Assembly (NCBI RefSeq): GCF_965363235.1
Contig: NC_134845.1
Location: forward strand, 23,624,524 to 23,688,523
Length of the DNA stretch: 64,000 nucleotides
Direction of reading: 5' to 3'
From: Mytilus galloprovincialis
Lineage: Eukaryota; Mollusca; Bivalvia; Mytilida; Mytilidae
Under the pieces are notes generated by a model that was given only the letters and a program-made list of their open reading frames with translations, ran no database searches and was not told the origin of the DNA. Positions 1 through 10,957 of the stretch are shown here, one piece after another. A program made the translations under genes and the position numbers. Position 1 is the first letter of the stretch, and each line of letters opens with the position of its first letter.

Positions 1-434
1 ACATAGCATGATGCAAACACAGGTGGAAATGATGAGGTGAAAGTAAGCCTGCTAATAACATGTATACTAATACACTAATTGGTAGCTCAAATTTACAAAC
101 TTCAATAGTTATTCTTGTGATTTTATTAAATCTATTACTTTTTCATATATAAGCTTTGTTGTCAGATAGTCTTTTTTAATTCATCTAATGTTCATTATGT
201 CATGTATGTATAAGTTTAATTTAAACCCTGGAAGGTTAGTTTATTGTTGATGTATGTTCTTGAAAAAAGAGGTACATGTACATGTAGTAGTGTACTAAGT
301 TTCAAGTTGATGCAACCTCAATTTTCTGCAGAAAACTAATAAAATCAAAAAGATAAAAAGAGACTGGTCACAAGCAGTAAACAAACAAGGGACACATGCA
401 CAAACCAGAAACTTGAGCCCCCTTCTTTTGAAAT
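1..434. other. AT-rich flank, no gene seen
   Basis: No exon-like open frame with splice sites and no repeat that recurs elsewhere in the window was recognised here. It is the left edge of the window and leads into the degenerate tandem repeat that follows. Confidence 0.4.
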
Positions 435-925
435 TGGGTGGTGTCCCTTTAGGGTTCAAGAGTTATGTCCCTTTATAAACATAAAATTGCTGATTTTTTT
501 TTGTTTCTGTTCTTTTATCATGTTTATGTAACCAAATGTAAATTTATACACAATACTTATAACCATAAAACACAGATCAAGTTAATATTCATTAATAGGT
601 GGCATCACTAGTACCTTTACTTTTCAAGAGTTATGCCCCTTCGTAAACATAATAATTGCTGCTGTTTTGGTTTTCTAAGTTTAGTTTGCCTCAACCAAAT
701 GTTATGAAACTTGAACACAATGCTTAAGCTTATTACGGTGCAACAAAACAAATATAAAGTTTAAAAATGGTGGTGTCACTTTGATTGTTAATGGTATTTC
801 CCTTTAAAATTGGAAAATTGCTAAACCTTTCATTTCTGTTCTCCAACTTTAAGTTTGCCTCAACCAAATGTTAGAAAACTTATACACATTGCTTCTAATC
901 ACAAAACAGTGTAATTATGTGAATC
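435..925 (+). repeat. Degenerate tandem repeat, about 165-bp unit, three copies
   Basis: Three diverged copies start near 435, 598 and 769. Each carries a GGTGG..TC start, an AGTTATG-like segment, an AATTGCT segment, then TTTGCCTCAACCAAATGTTA and an AAACTT..ACACA..TGCTT segment. The spacing is about 163-171 bp. Copy identity is low, so the array is old. It probably belongs to a longer mollusc interspersed repeat; no coding capacity is seen. Confidence 0.65.
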
Positions 926-1257
926 CTGCATCTGTATGTGGAAGGTGACCCATGGCCATGCATATTTACATGTGGTAGCACTTGTACATGTGGCCCCATA
1001 GACTCATTTTCCATTTATTTAAGAAACAAATCTCAGACGTACAGTAGTAGCCTTGTTTTTGCATGTTGTATACATACCTCCTCTGCAGCAAACTTTAACA
1101 CTGCTGTAAATGGTGTTTGTTCAGGTACACTTAATCTGCAATTGTAAATTAGGTTCTACATAAATTTGAAAAACAGTTGCTATAACATGAAAGAAAGTTG
1201 GTTCATATACATTCTTCACACATACAAATAGTTAGATACACACATGCATATTAGAAT

Positions 1258-1335
1258 AATATTATAATGATATTATATTATGCTCCTTGTGAGCACATTT
1301 TATGGAAATAAAGCTTAAGCATCTTCTTCTTCTTC
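1258..1335 (+). mobile_element. 3' tail of a retrotransposon (LINE or SINE type) with (TTC)n end
   Basis: The block contains a small hairpin GCTCCTTGTGAGC, then TTTTATGGAAATAAAG and a TTC microsatellite. An almost identical block lies at 14345-14433, also ending in (TTC)n. A shared 3' end with a simple-repeat tail is typical of a non-LTR retrotransposon or a SINE that uses its machinery. The family name is not known to me. Confidence 0.6.
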
Positions 1336-2169
1336 ATACATGTACATGGAATCTTGTGTTAAATAACAGGAATGGACAGGATGGGAACAACCCCTTTAGA
1401 TGATGACTGATAAAATGATTTTAATTTTGTTCTTAAACCACTTCTTAGTACAGAAAACATGGAAATTGACATAATGGCACATATTTATATTATTTACAGA
1501 AACTTTTACCAAAAAACAATATGCTTTGTGTATCTGATTTTGCAGGTACATGTATAATGACAAAACAAATCCATGAATTTTGGATAATTCATTGACTTCA
1601 ATCTTCTTTATCAATGTTTCAATACTGAATATAAGAAGACCCCTCTTTCAGCATGACTAGATATAGAAAAGTCCCCTTTTATGTAAAAAAAAATTTGTTG
1701 TCTTTACTCCATCAGCAAAAAAACAAACTTGTCTTATTGGAGCAAGGGATATATATGTATCACTCATTTGTGTGATTATTCCAAAACTGATGTGTTAAAC
1801 AGTGAAATTCTAAAACTACTCTATTGAGGGTCACCTAATTTTTAAGTGTCTTCCTTGGGTACCATTTATGTTTTTATAAAATTAAATATAGATGTGAAAC
1901 TACCAGTAACTAATTAAATTATTAGCATTTTTAGTTAAGTTAAAACTATGTAATATGTCATCCGACGTGTGATGTATTTTCGTACTAATAACAAGTTTCA
2001 CTGCTTACAGTTTTCACTGTTGAATTTTTAATCAGGTGCTTACTCAAATTTTAAAAGCATGTTCTGTCGAATGTTATTAGGTTTCTAGATTTTAAGTCGA
2101 GGCTTCCTACAATTTTTTATTGTTTCCGATTAATTTGTGATTTTTGTATGTAAAAAAAAAGAGTGTCAT
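1336..2169. other. Unannotated AT-rich sequence
   Basis: Short open frames only, with no splice-site support and no recognisable domain. No recurrent repeat was identified. Confidence 0.35.
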
Positions 2170-2270
2170 ATTATTAAAATAAGTTCTTTCACTTGCTCCT
2201 CGATTTTTTCTATGTCGCCATGTGACATATAAAAAATCGAGGAGCAAGTGATGAGAACTTATTTTAATAT
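2170..2270. repeat. Long hairpin: near-perfect 46-bp inverted repeat with a 7-nt loop
   Basis: The left arm (2170-2216) and right arm (2224-2270) pair almost throughout. Both contain the block CACTTGCTCCTCGATTTTTT or its complement. Differences are limited to one C/A mismatch near the loop and a small TT versus CAT bulge. The loop is GCCATGT. It could be a very short MITE or fold-back element, or an expressed hairpin of pre-miRNA type. The sequence alone cannot separate these. Confidence 0.8.
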
Positions 2271-3091
2271 AAAGATATGTTTTCATATGAATTAAAAATT
2301 GGATCAGTACACCGTCAGGAAATGACTTTAAAGTCTGGAAATGAGCATTTTCTAAAGTTGTGGTTCTGGTGATTGCATAAATCATAAAAAAAGTTATTAA
2401 ATACTTTTCAGTACTATGAATAACTCGTAAATAGTTTTAGGTTGGTGTTTCATGTGCTGAAAATTGTTACATTGTGATTTATTTCAGATTTGCACTGGGT
2501 TTCTACAAAGGACATTATTTTTTTTTTTAAATAATTTATAAAATGCAGATTTCAAAAAATGGGATTGAATGTAAGAAATTCAGACGGTTTTCATCTCTAT
2601 GTATCCAGGATGAATAATAAGAATTGCCAATAGAATATTGAATAAAATGGATTTTGAACAACCATTTTATATAAGAACCATGATAATTTTAACTAGCTTG
2701 TTTGTAATAAAAATGACCAAAAATACACATGACAGTCACATGTCTTGAAGAAATGGTGTCCCAAAGGCAGAAAATATAGCTATACTTCATGTAACCCCTC
2801 AGAATTTTTTTTAACCAACTATTCTAGTGATGCATATTTTTGACATTAAATAAAAATGGCTGAACAGGTATATTTAATTTAATTATTTCTTACATCTTTA
2901 AAAGCGACTTTCAATAAATCATACATTTTTCACGTTGTAATGGTTGTGGTGTTGTTGTTGTTCAAAATATAGAAACCGAAAAACATGCCACAATGTACGA
3001 GTATGCATTGGAAACCAATGAACTGTGGTTGATACGAAAATATATGACACAAAGATACAACAAGCACATTAAAAATTTAATCTAAATCATA
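2271..3091. other. Unannotated AT-rich sequence
   Basis: No gene or recurrent repeat was recognised. A short GTTGTTGTTGTT run lies near 2950. Confidence 0.35.
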
Positions 3092-3231
3092 GGCGGATCC
3101 AGGGGGGCCCTGGGCCCCCCTTTCATGGGAAAAATTTGGTTGATTATATAGGGAATCATTGAAACATGACTGGAGCGGCCCCCCCTTAGGTCAGTCAGAG
3201 GGCCCCTTTTAGGAAAAGTTCTGGATCCGCC
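3092..3231. mobile_element. MITE with GGCGGATCCAG terminal inverted repeats
   Basis: The element starts with GGCGGATCCAG and ends with the complement CTGGATCCGCC, about 140 bp in all. The interior is rich in G and C runs (GGGGGGCCC, GGCCCCCC). A related copy lies at 39445-39555 and shares AAAAATTTGGTTGATTATAT and TAGGGAATCA. Elements with the same ends lie at 46714-46865 and, in partial form, at 16250-16355 and 36740-36832. It is non-coding and non-autonomous. Confidence 0.8.
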
Positions 3232-4101
3232 ACGGTAAATGTTACATTTTATCAAATTGTTATAACAAGTAACGTCATGTATTGTGGAGTATACCATTAT
3301 GAACATGAAGTGTGCATCGCTTTATAATGTGTAGACACTAAAGCTTCTATAAATATACATGTATCATGTGTTGAAACTTGTAGTCTCAGGTTGACATATG
3401 GTACACTCTGTCACTCAACTTATAAATTGTACACACGGGTAAATAATGAATTGTTTCACAGATAAAAATGAATTTTGTCAAAATTGTTTAGAATTTTATT
3501 TTTTCACCGGTAAAGTTATTTAAGCGTACTATGAACATGATGAATTCAAACACACGACGCGGTACCCCTTTTCGATTTTTTTCAAAGATGGTCAATATAA
3601 ATTTGTAAAACTTACACTTTGTATGGAAGTTTTGGATCCGATGTCAGAATGATCTTGAAAGTAACTTTAGACCTACAATTAGAAAGTAAAGTTGTGTATT
3701 AACTGTGATAATAATGACTAAAATAAACAAATTTCTAGTAATAAACACACATGCTTACATTTTGACAGCTGTGACACGCAATCCCGGAAGTGGAGGTTCT
3801 TATACCGCTGACGTAAATGAAAAAAAACTTAATAATAAAACGTTTTAATTGTTTGAATAAAATAGATCTAATTTGTCATTTAATTATAATCAGGAAACAC
3901 AAAACAATTTCTATATCTATTTCTGTTTAATAGCATTGAATAAACGCTTTAATTTAAGAAGACGGTTATTTGAATGAAAACTATTTTTGTTCTAAGGGAA
4001 ATCCCAGCAATGTTGTCGACACCTAGCGGAATGGTTTATTTTATTAGTATTTAATCATGTGACTTGATAAGAAATGATCTCTTGAACAGTGGTGTGCAGA
4101 G
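3232..4101. promoter_or_regulatory. Upstream region of the sushi-Kunitz gene; no promoter element resolved
   Basis: This sequence precedes the first coding exon at 4102. No confident TATA box or other core promoter motif could be chosen because the whole stretch is AT-rich. The 5' UTR and transcription start cannot be placed from sequence alone. Confidence 0.25.
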
Positions 4102-4234
4102 ATGGGGCTTTACTTTGTTTTAATTTTGTCAGTATTTACTTTATGCAATGTATATGCAGAAAATTATTTAGGACCTACGGATGAATCAATTAAAAATAAA
4201 ATTAGGAGGGGAGACTTAGAAGAAGGATTCTTGG
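4102..4234 (+). CDS. Secreted sushi-Kunitz protein, exon 1 (signal peptide)
   Basis: First coding exon of a four-exon gene (exons 4102-4234, 21849-22079, 23392-23622, 24612-24937) encoding 306 residues. Residues 1-19 form a classic signal peptide (MGLYFVLILSVFTLCNVYA), followed by a charged stretch with a dibasic pair (KIRRGDLEEG). The exon ends at TTGG|GTAAGT in phase 1. That phase fits the acceptor at 21848, so the reading continues as ..EEGFL-E-DSYVKC. The mature protein should be extracellular: one CCP domain, a processed or acidic linker and a Kunitz protease-inhibitor domain. I do not recognise a named orthologue. Secreted Kunitz proteins in molluscs occur in shell matrix, mucus and haemolymph, but which applies here is unknown. 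Further exons could hide in the 17.6-kb intron, although the visible phases already join without a gap. Confidence 0.75.
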
Positions 4235-5454
4235 GTAAGTTTTCTTTAACTAATAGTAATTTTTGTAAGAGGCGTATTTCACACTTAGTTATAATATCTC
4301 GATATCTTATTCTGTTTATTAATACAGCAGCGGACTTTGTATTGTAAAATTTTTCAAACATTTATCTTTCATTAACATCTTGACAGTTTTTATTTCAATT
4401 GGATATATGTCTTTAATATATATCTGTTTAATTAACAAAAATAATGCAATACAATTTTTTCCATATAATTTAATTGTTAAAAAAATAAGAAAAGCAAGAT
4501 TATATGAATCTGATATGCCAATTGGAAATGATGGAATTCTGTCACAAAAGAAATGAATATACTCGACGTATTATGTCTATACATGTGATGTATATATATG
4601 ATATAGTTTGTTTTTTTGCGCTGATACGGCGTAAAGCAATCACCAATCAAGCAATATATCTATGTTGAAAAAGACGAAGTATTCATTTGGAAGTTGAAGA
4701 GAAAAAAGAAATTCAATATTGGAACTGAGTTACCAAATAAACTCGGTTTCTACAAGGACCCATTTCATTTCGACACCGACCTATTTCTTAGTTTGATAGT
4801 TTAATCAGTTATGTAAAATGTCAGTTGTCGATGTCCCGGACGTCCAAGATTTTATACACCAAGAAAGGAGAAGGTTCACGAAGGTCACAAAACATTTTGG
4901 CTCGTAGGTGGAGGCCAAGGTTTTTCTAAAGCTTTTATGTCTGAAAATTGCACAAAATCAAGAATGTCCAAAATGGGCTTACTTTGGAGAATATCATGTA
5001 CTTTCATGAAAATAATTGATTTGTTTAGCATTAAGGCTTTTGAATTAGACCTATATATAGGAACCAAATTGGGACCTTTTTGTTGTTTTATGATAAAGAT
5101 GATATTTTAGTCCATTTTGTGCCATAAGTGAACCTTGTCCTTAGGTCAGTGTTAGACCAACACCACATAAATTGACCCCTCCAAAAATAGTAAAGAAAAA
5201 AATCAAGGTGGTTAGCATGGTAAAAAATATATGGGATTAATAAAATAAATTTCAAACCATTGACATGTTACATAAATTTCCGCCAGCACTTAACGTATAT
5301 ATATACATGCTATCTTAATTTCAGTATAGTATTAATACTATATAATGATTTCCTAATCCATAGATACATTACTTTTGGCAGAAATTGACAAATTCATTCT
5401 AAATTTCTTTACCTTTTTAACGTTTTTTTTACATTTTTATATTTTCTTATTTGA

Positions 5455-5535
5455 GTATCACTGATTAGCCTTTTGTAGACGAAACGTGAGTCTGGCATAC
5501 AAAATGTCAAGCCTAGTATCTATGATGAGTGTATT
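5455..5535 (+). repeat. Dispersed repeat fragment (GACGAAACG family)
   Basis: The fragment contains CTTTTGTAGACGAAACG, TCTGGC and GTATCTATGATGAGT in the same order as the copies at 13925-14165 (minus), 18575-18785 (minus), 38250-38320 and 38480-38705. It is a short, diverged piece of that family. Confidence 0.6.
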
Positions 5536-6002
5536 TGCATAACCTTCTTTTCGCTACAAAAAAAAAAAAACTATTAAAAGAGTCTGATGTTTTCCCATCG
5601 TTTCAATTGACTGTGAATGTTTGGATTAAATTAATTTAAAAGTGGTCGACGATTTACTGTAACAAGTGCTGCTGGGCACCAAAAGAGCATATCATAACCA
5701 TAACAAAACAAACTGTACCATTTTGTGTCGGTAGCCGATGAAACTGAAATCGTTGTAAGATAACACTTCATAGATTATACATCAGATATTGTCAATGAAT
5801 TCACTTTGCTTAGTTTAGTCTTTTTTTTAGATACATAATCAGTTGGTGACTAATCATGCCGCTTTAAATTCTTAATTTGCTTTGTCACTTAAAATTTTAC
5901 AAATTTACAAGAAAATTTAGCTTAATGGTAATATTTGGACAAAAATCACATGTTATTTCAGATAGAACGTAATTTGCACTTAAAACATTTGGATAGCAGA
6001 TA

Positions 6003-6118
6003 CAAAGTATTTCATTAGCCAATGTGAATTCTACGGACCAAAGGGGATTAACAAAGCAAGATAAAGTATTTCATTAGCAAATGTGAATTCTACGAACCCA
6101 AGGTGATTAACAAAGCAA
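6003..6118 (+). repeat. 59-bp tandem duplication
   Basis: Two adjacent copies share AAAGTATTTCATTAGC, AATGTGAATTCTACG and GATTAACAAAGCAA. The offset is 59 bp and only a few substitutions separate them. No coding role is apparent. Confidence 0.75.
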
Positions 6119-9100
6119 AAGCTAACAAAAATTGTGACCAAATTTCAACTTCATAGGATATGATAGGAAAATTACAAAAGTATTAACATGTACACGAATA
6201 GAAAAGGCCACACCAAATTTAAGTACTTTCAGATTGGCCCACCTCTTGATGTCAGATATTTTCAACAGTCGTGCATGCATAAGAAATGCTTTCCGGTTGA
6301 TTCGTAAATGTTAAGCAATTTTGCACTTAACAAGTTGAAATAAGTTGAAAATAAGTCAGATATATATAATGAAACTTCCCTCCTCCACTCCTATTATGAT
6401 TAAGTCATCTTGTTATTATAAACAACTATAGTGACAAAATGTAGAGAAAAAAAAACAACAGACTTTTTAAACCGTAATGAAGAATGAAGTAAATATACAA
6501 ATTGCATTATAAATAAACATGAATGTAATTAAATTTCAAATCCTTGCCACAAACAATATTCAATTTGAAGCATCTATCTTTGAAGTATGAAAAATAATTG
6601 TTTACGAGGTTTTCTTTTCATAATATGCCACACAAGCGATCTACTTGTGGTGGTTTTGGGTGTAATGCGTTATGGACAAAGGAGGGTCACATGTAATATA
6701 GTGCATTATAATATTAAAACCCATAAAGAACACAATTTCAAAAAATTGTATACAAAGAAGCATATTTATAAAGATTTTAACGCTAATTGGATCAACTCGT
6801 ATTTTTCTTAAATGCGTTTCATTACATAACATACAACGTGAGGTTATCAATTTAACGAAGAAAGCCATTCTCATTTCAGTCCACCTAACGATTTAGCTTT
6901 AATGAAAGACACATAAAACAGAAATAAACACAGAACTTCTCCAAAATTGTGTAATTATGTAAACCTAAGCAAAACTGGAGTATATGTGTATGTGTGCGTA
7001 CATGATGAACTAGCTCAATCACAATCGTAATGTCTCTTACAAGTACAGATATCGAATCCGAGATAAGCTACATGTAAAGTCAACATATGGTCACAAATCT
7101 TTGTTTACATCTATATTATCAATTTAAAATTAACACAATTATGAAACTTGTCATTTGAAATAGTTTTCGCAGATGTGGAAATCGGGTGTATTAATATATT
7201 AATATAACTTGTTTTAGCGAAATTGCTCAGTAAAAAGGATTGTTATTAATGAACTGTTAAAGTTTACACAAGTCATAGAAAGGGTCAATTTCGAGTTAAG
7301 ATAGATTTTAATATAAATGAAAATATTTAAATGTTGAAGCAGCAAATGCTGCGTACACGCCTGTCCTAATCCCTTTTTATTATTTTACCTCGTTGATCGG
7401 TTGCCCTCATACATTTTTGTAATAGTAAGCTACTTATTGTTTTATAGTATACATGTATACTTTATCCATGTATGATATAGGAACTCCTGGAAACGCAGCA
7501 TTTGAGACCATTTCATAATTATTGTTACAATCTAGTGAAATGGCAAGGTGTGATAAGAATCGGTTATCTCTTCAAGTTTTTCTTACGATGTTGAAACGTA
7601 AAATTGCTTGAATCTTAGTGATAATTTTTTATATCACTCTTTTCTTCCATGACGATACACTGACATTAAGACATGGAATATCCCTAAGTTTCAATATTCC
7701 ATTTATTTTGCATGAAATATTCAACTTGAATGCCGTTTTATTTAAATTTTATCAAGACAAGACCACGAATCACATTTTTTTCAAATATGGCGAAAAACCC
7801 TTGGTACACAAACTGGTCCATTCTGTTGTAAAATAGCGGAATTTTGCTAGTTTCTGTTTTCTGTGACTTCGACCGTTTTTAGAGATGCCAATAACAAGTA
7901 CTAAAAAAATCACACCCGTTTTGTAAAATTGACATATGTCTTTAGACGATAAAATACGGTCAAATATTTTTTTCTGTATACCACACAATTTTTTCTATAT
8001 GTACCAGACTCGAAGTTGTCCTTGTCCTTTCCCATTGATATCAGATGAAGTGAACACCTTGTGCGGAACGATAGGAATCACCATCTGGTAGGTACCTGTC
8101 GTCGATATGCTATCTGCTATCAAAAACATGCCTTTAATTATGACATCCTTTATTCAATAGGAAAGATGAATCTTTTTGTACTTATCAATTAACAAAGGGT
8201 TCGCCCTCAGTGAACCACAATAAGTGTTAACCTGTTGGCGGTACGAATTTCTCTTATATTTATGGGTTAAACATCGCAGGGATCGATAGATCCTCGGACT
8301 TGTGAGCCTTTGAATGATATATATAACCTTTCAGTTGTTCCCACCTTAAGCTAAACAAGTATGATTTTGCGAAAAAAGGTAATGATGTATCGAATAACAG
8401 TTTATAACATTTAAAGGTGATCAAAATTTACACGGTATACATTGCAGACTGTCACCATTGAAGATTTGTATTTATCTATTGACGGAGCGAGGCCGAGTTC
8501 TCAGCAGAAACCGTTAACTAAGTACGAGTATGTGTCTGTTACTGTAAAATACTGGTGTAAAAGAGGAACTTTAATAATTTTTGTACAAGCAAAAGGTGCA
8601 AAATATTCACTTAACTTCTGTTTACATGTGGTATTGAATATTTTGTTTACTCACACTATGTTTTGTTTAATGTTTCCTTTAATCTTAGCATGAAAGACAA
8701 AGTCACGAATAACTTAAAGGACTAGATATTTACAACGGTATAATACCGTGGTTCGCTCCAATTTTTATACATGTAAATAGATATTACATTTTAAATTGAA
8801 TTAGGAGAGGAAATCAAATATAAATTTAAACAGTATTTGAGACATTTCGAATTACATATTTGTTGATAATGACAAAGCAAAAATGAAAATCGAACTTTTA
8901 TTTTGCCACGGTAGGAGATTTCAATCAAAACAGAGATAACTTATCAAACATAATCTCATTTGTTTTACGACCTGCTGACAAACTGACGAGGAACAAGATC
9001 GAACTTACATAATAGAACAGAATATTGGATATGGGGAATCTTACCATTACACAGAATGAGTAAACGCTCAGCAAAAACAGAAAAAAAACAAAAATCTGCG

Positions 9101-9149
9101 TTGTTATTGCTTATCTTCATCTCAAGATAACAATGAGAGTTTCAACACA

Positions 9150-10957
9150 TAGTAAAAACTCTACCCTCACTTCAAGTTTAAAACGGTCCTTAGCACAGGT
9201 TTGATACAAATCAGAATTAAGAAACTGAATGGGTCTATCAATGCCCATGCTACGTCAATCTTTAAAGACCCAAATGTTGCAAAACACCTATCCTACCTAT
9301 GACAAATATGTTGTTGTCCCCGCAGATAAAGCCCCAAACAACATCGTTTTTGTATGTAAAACTCATTACATAAACTGCTTGATAAACGAATTAGGTATTG
9401 ACAATTCACTTGGAAACTCAACATATACCCTCACGACACTTACCAAAGAGGAAATCCTTGATAATCATAGGTCTGTTCTGTGTTCCTTTGGAATTTCAAC
9501 CAAAGATGAAGAACTGGATCTGCCATCACTGTATTGGATACCTAAACTACATATTAAGTGTCCTTACAAACAACGGTATATTGCTGGGTCTTCCAAGTGC
9601 TCCACGAAACCTCTTTCTAAATTATTAACATCTATCTTATCAGCAATCAAAGACGGGCTTCAAAGTTATTGTGAAAATGCTTATTCTAGAGGGGGCGTGA
9701 ATCAGATGTGGATACTTAAAAATTCCAAAGATCTTTTAGAGTACATACAATCTAACTCTCTGTCATCTTGTAACAGTATTAAAACATTTGACTTTTCTAC
9801 TCTGTACACTAGTATTCCTCATTCTAAACTAAAAGACAAATTGAAAGAGTTGGTATTGCTTTGCTTCGTAAAAAAGAATGGCCAACGTAGATACAAGTAT
9901 CTTGTCTTAGGGAGGGATAAATCCTACTTTGTAAAGGATTACTCTGATTCGAACAAAAAATTCTCTGAAACTGATATCATCAAGATGCTTGATTTCTTGA
10001 TTGACAACATATTTGTTACATTCGGAGGACGTGTTTTTCAACAGACTGTCGGCATTCCAATGGGAACAAACTGTGCCCCTCTACTTACCGACTTGTTTCT
10101 TTATTATTATGAGGCTGACTTCATGCAGGAACTTCTTAGGAAGAAAGATAAGAAGTTAGCAATATCCTTTAACTCTACTGTTCGCTATATAGATGATGTT
10201 CTTTCACTAAATAATTCAAAATTTGGTGACTATGTGGAACGCATCTATCCAATCGAGCTAGAGATAAAGGATACTACAGATACAGACAAGTCTGCCTCAT
10301 ATCTTGACTTACATCTAGAAATTGACAATGAGGGTCGGTTGAAAACAAAACTTTACGACAAAAGAGATGATTTCAGCTTTCCAATTGTGAACTTTCCATT
10401 TCTAAGTAGCAACATTCCAGCAGCACCTGCATACGGGGTATATATATCCCAATTGATACGATATTCCCGTGCTTGTATTTCCTATCATGATTTTCTTGAT
10501 AGAGGGTTGCTGCTCACAAGGAAGTTATTAAACGAAGAGTTCCAATTGGTGAACTTGAAATCATCCCTTCGTAAATTTTACGGACGCCATCACAGTTGGT
10601 TGACCGTTATGGAATAACCGTTTCAAAAATGATATCGGATATGTTCCTTACGTCGTAACTACAATCCCCTTCACTTTCATGAATGTGACCTACCGAATTA
10701 GACTATTTACCGGATTTGTTATCACATAAGCAACACGACGGGTGCCGCATTTGGAGCAGGATCTGCTTACCCTTCCGGAGCACCTGAGATCACCCCTAGT
10801 TTTTTGGTGGGGTTCGTGTTGTTTATTCTTTAGTTTTCTATGTTGTGTCGTGTGTGCTGTTGTTTGTTTGTCTTTTTCGTTTTTAGCCATGGCGTTGTCA
10901 GTTTGTTTTAGATTTATGAGTTTGACTGTCCCTTTGGTATTTTTCGTCCCTCTTTGA
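9150..10957 (+). mobile_element. Penelope-like retroelement copy A, 5'-truncated
   Basis: This is the longest of four related copies. It has a reverse-transcriptase coding region followed by about 300 bp of 3' non-coding sequence ending near TTTGACTGTCCCTTTGG and CGTCCCTCTTT. The same 3' tail is seen, on the minus strand, at 19270, 23715 and 27745. The 5' end is uncertain: a second frame stays open from about 9158 to a TGA at 9300 and reads into the RT frame if a small deletion is assumed, so homology starts before the first ATG of the main frame. No LTRs are seen. Confidence 0.8.
9229..10617 (+). CDS. Penelope-like reverse transcriptase (degenerate ends)
   Basis: A 462-codon open frame. The RT motifs are intact: motif A FDFSTLYTSIP at residues 187-197, motif B GIPMGTNCAP at 275-284 and the catalytic YIDD at 320-323. 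Earlier blocks VVPADKAPNN (29-38) and LYWIPKLHIK (101-110) are typical of Penelope-like elements rather than LINEs. Both ends look damaged. The frame before residue 24 appears to belong to another frame (putative 2-nt deletion near 9298). Compared with copy B, a missing A near 10590 shifts the last eight codons, so the original end is probably near 10657. No GIY-YIG endonuclease motif is visible C-terminal to the RT. It could lie N-terminally, as in some clades, and be lost here. The copy is probably inactive. Confidence 0.8.
   Translation: MGLSMPMLRQSLKTQMLQNTYPTYDKYVVVPADKAPNNIVFVCKTHYINCLINELGIDNSLGNSTYTLTTLTKEEILDNHRSVLCSFGISTKDEELDLPSLYWIPKLHIKCPYKQRYIAGSSKCSTKPLSKLLTSILSAIKDGLQSYCENAYSRGGVNQMWILKNSKDLLEYIQSNSLSSCNSIKTFDFSTLYTSIPHSKLKDKLKELVLLCFVKKNGQRRYKYLVLGRDKSYFVKDYSDSNKKFSETDIIKMLDFLIDNIFVTFGGRVFQQTVGIPMGTNCAPLLTDLFLYYYEADFMQELLRKKDKKLAISFNSTVRYIDDVLSLNNSKFGDYVERIYPIELEIKDTTDTDKSASYLDLHLEIDNEGRLKTKLYDKRDDFSFPIVNFPFLSSNIPAAPAYGVYISQLIRYSRACISYHDFLDRGLLLTRKLLNEEFQLVNLKSSLRKFYGRHHSWLTVME

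Noticed and set aside
8442..8693. 83-codon plus-strand frame (MQTVTIEDLYLSIDGARPSS...) preceded by an acceptor-like CATTGCAG
   Set aside because: Entered from exon 1 of the sushi-Kunitz gene (phase 1) it hits a stop at once, no matching donor phase exists, and no domain is recognisable. It may be chance.
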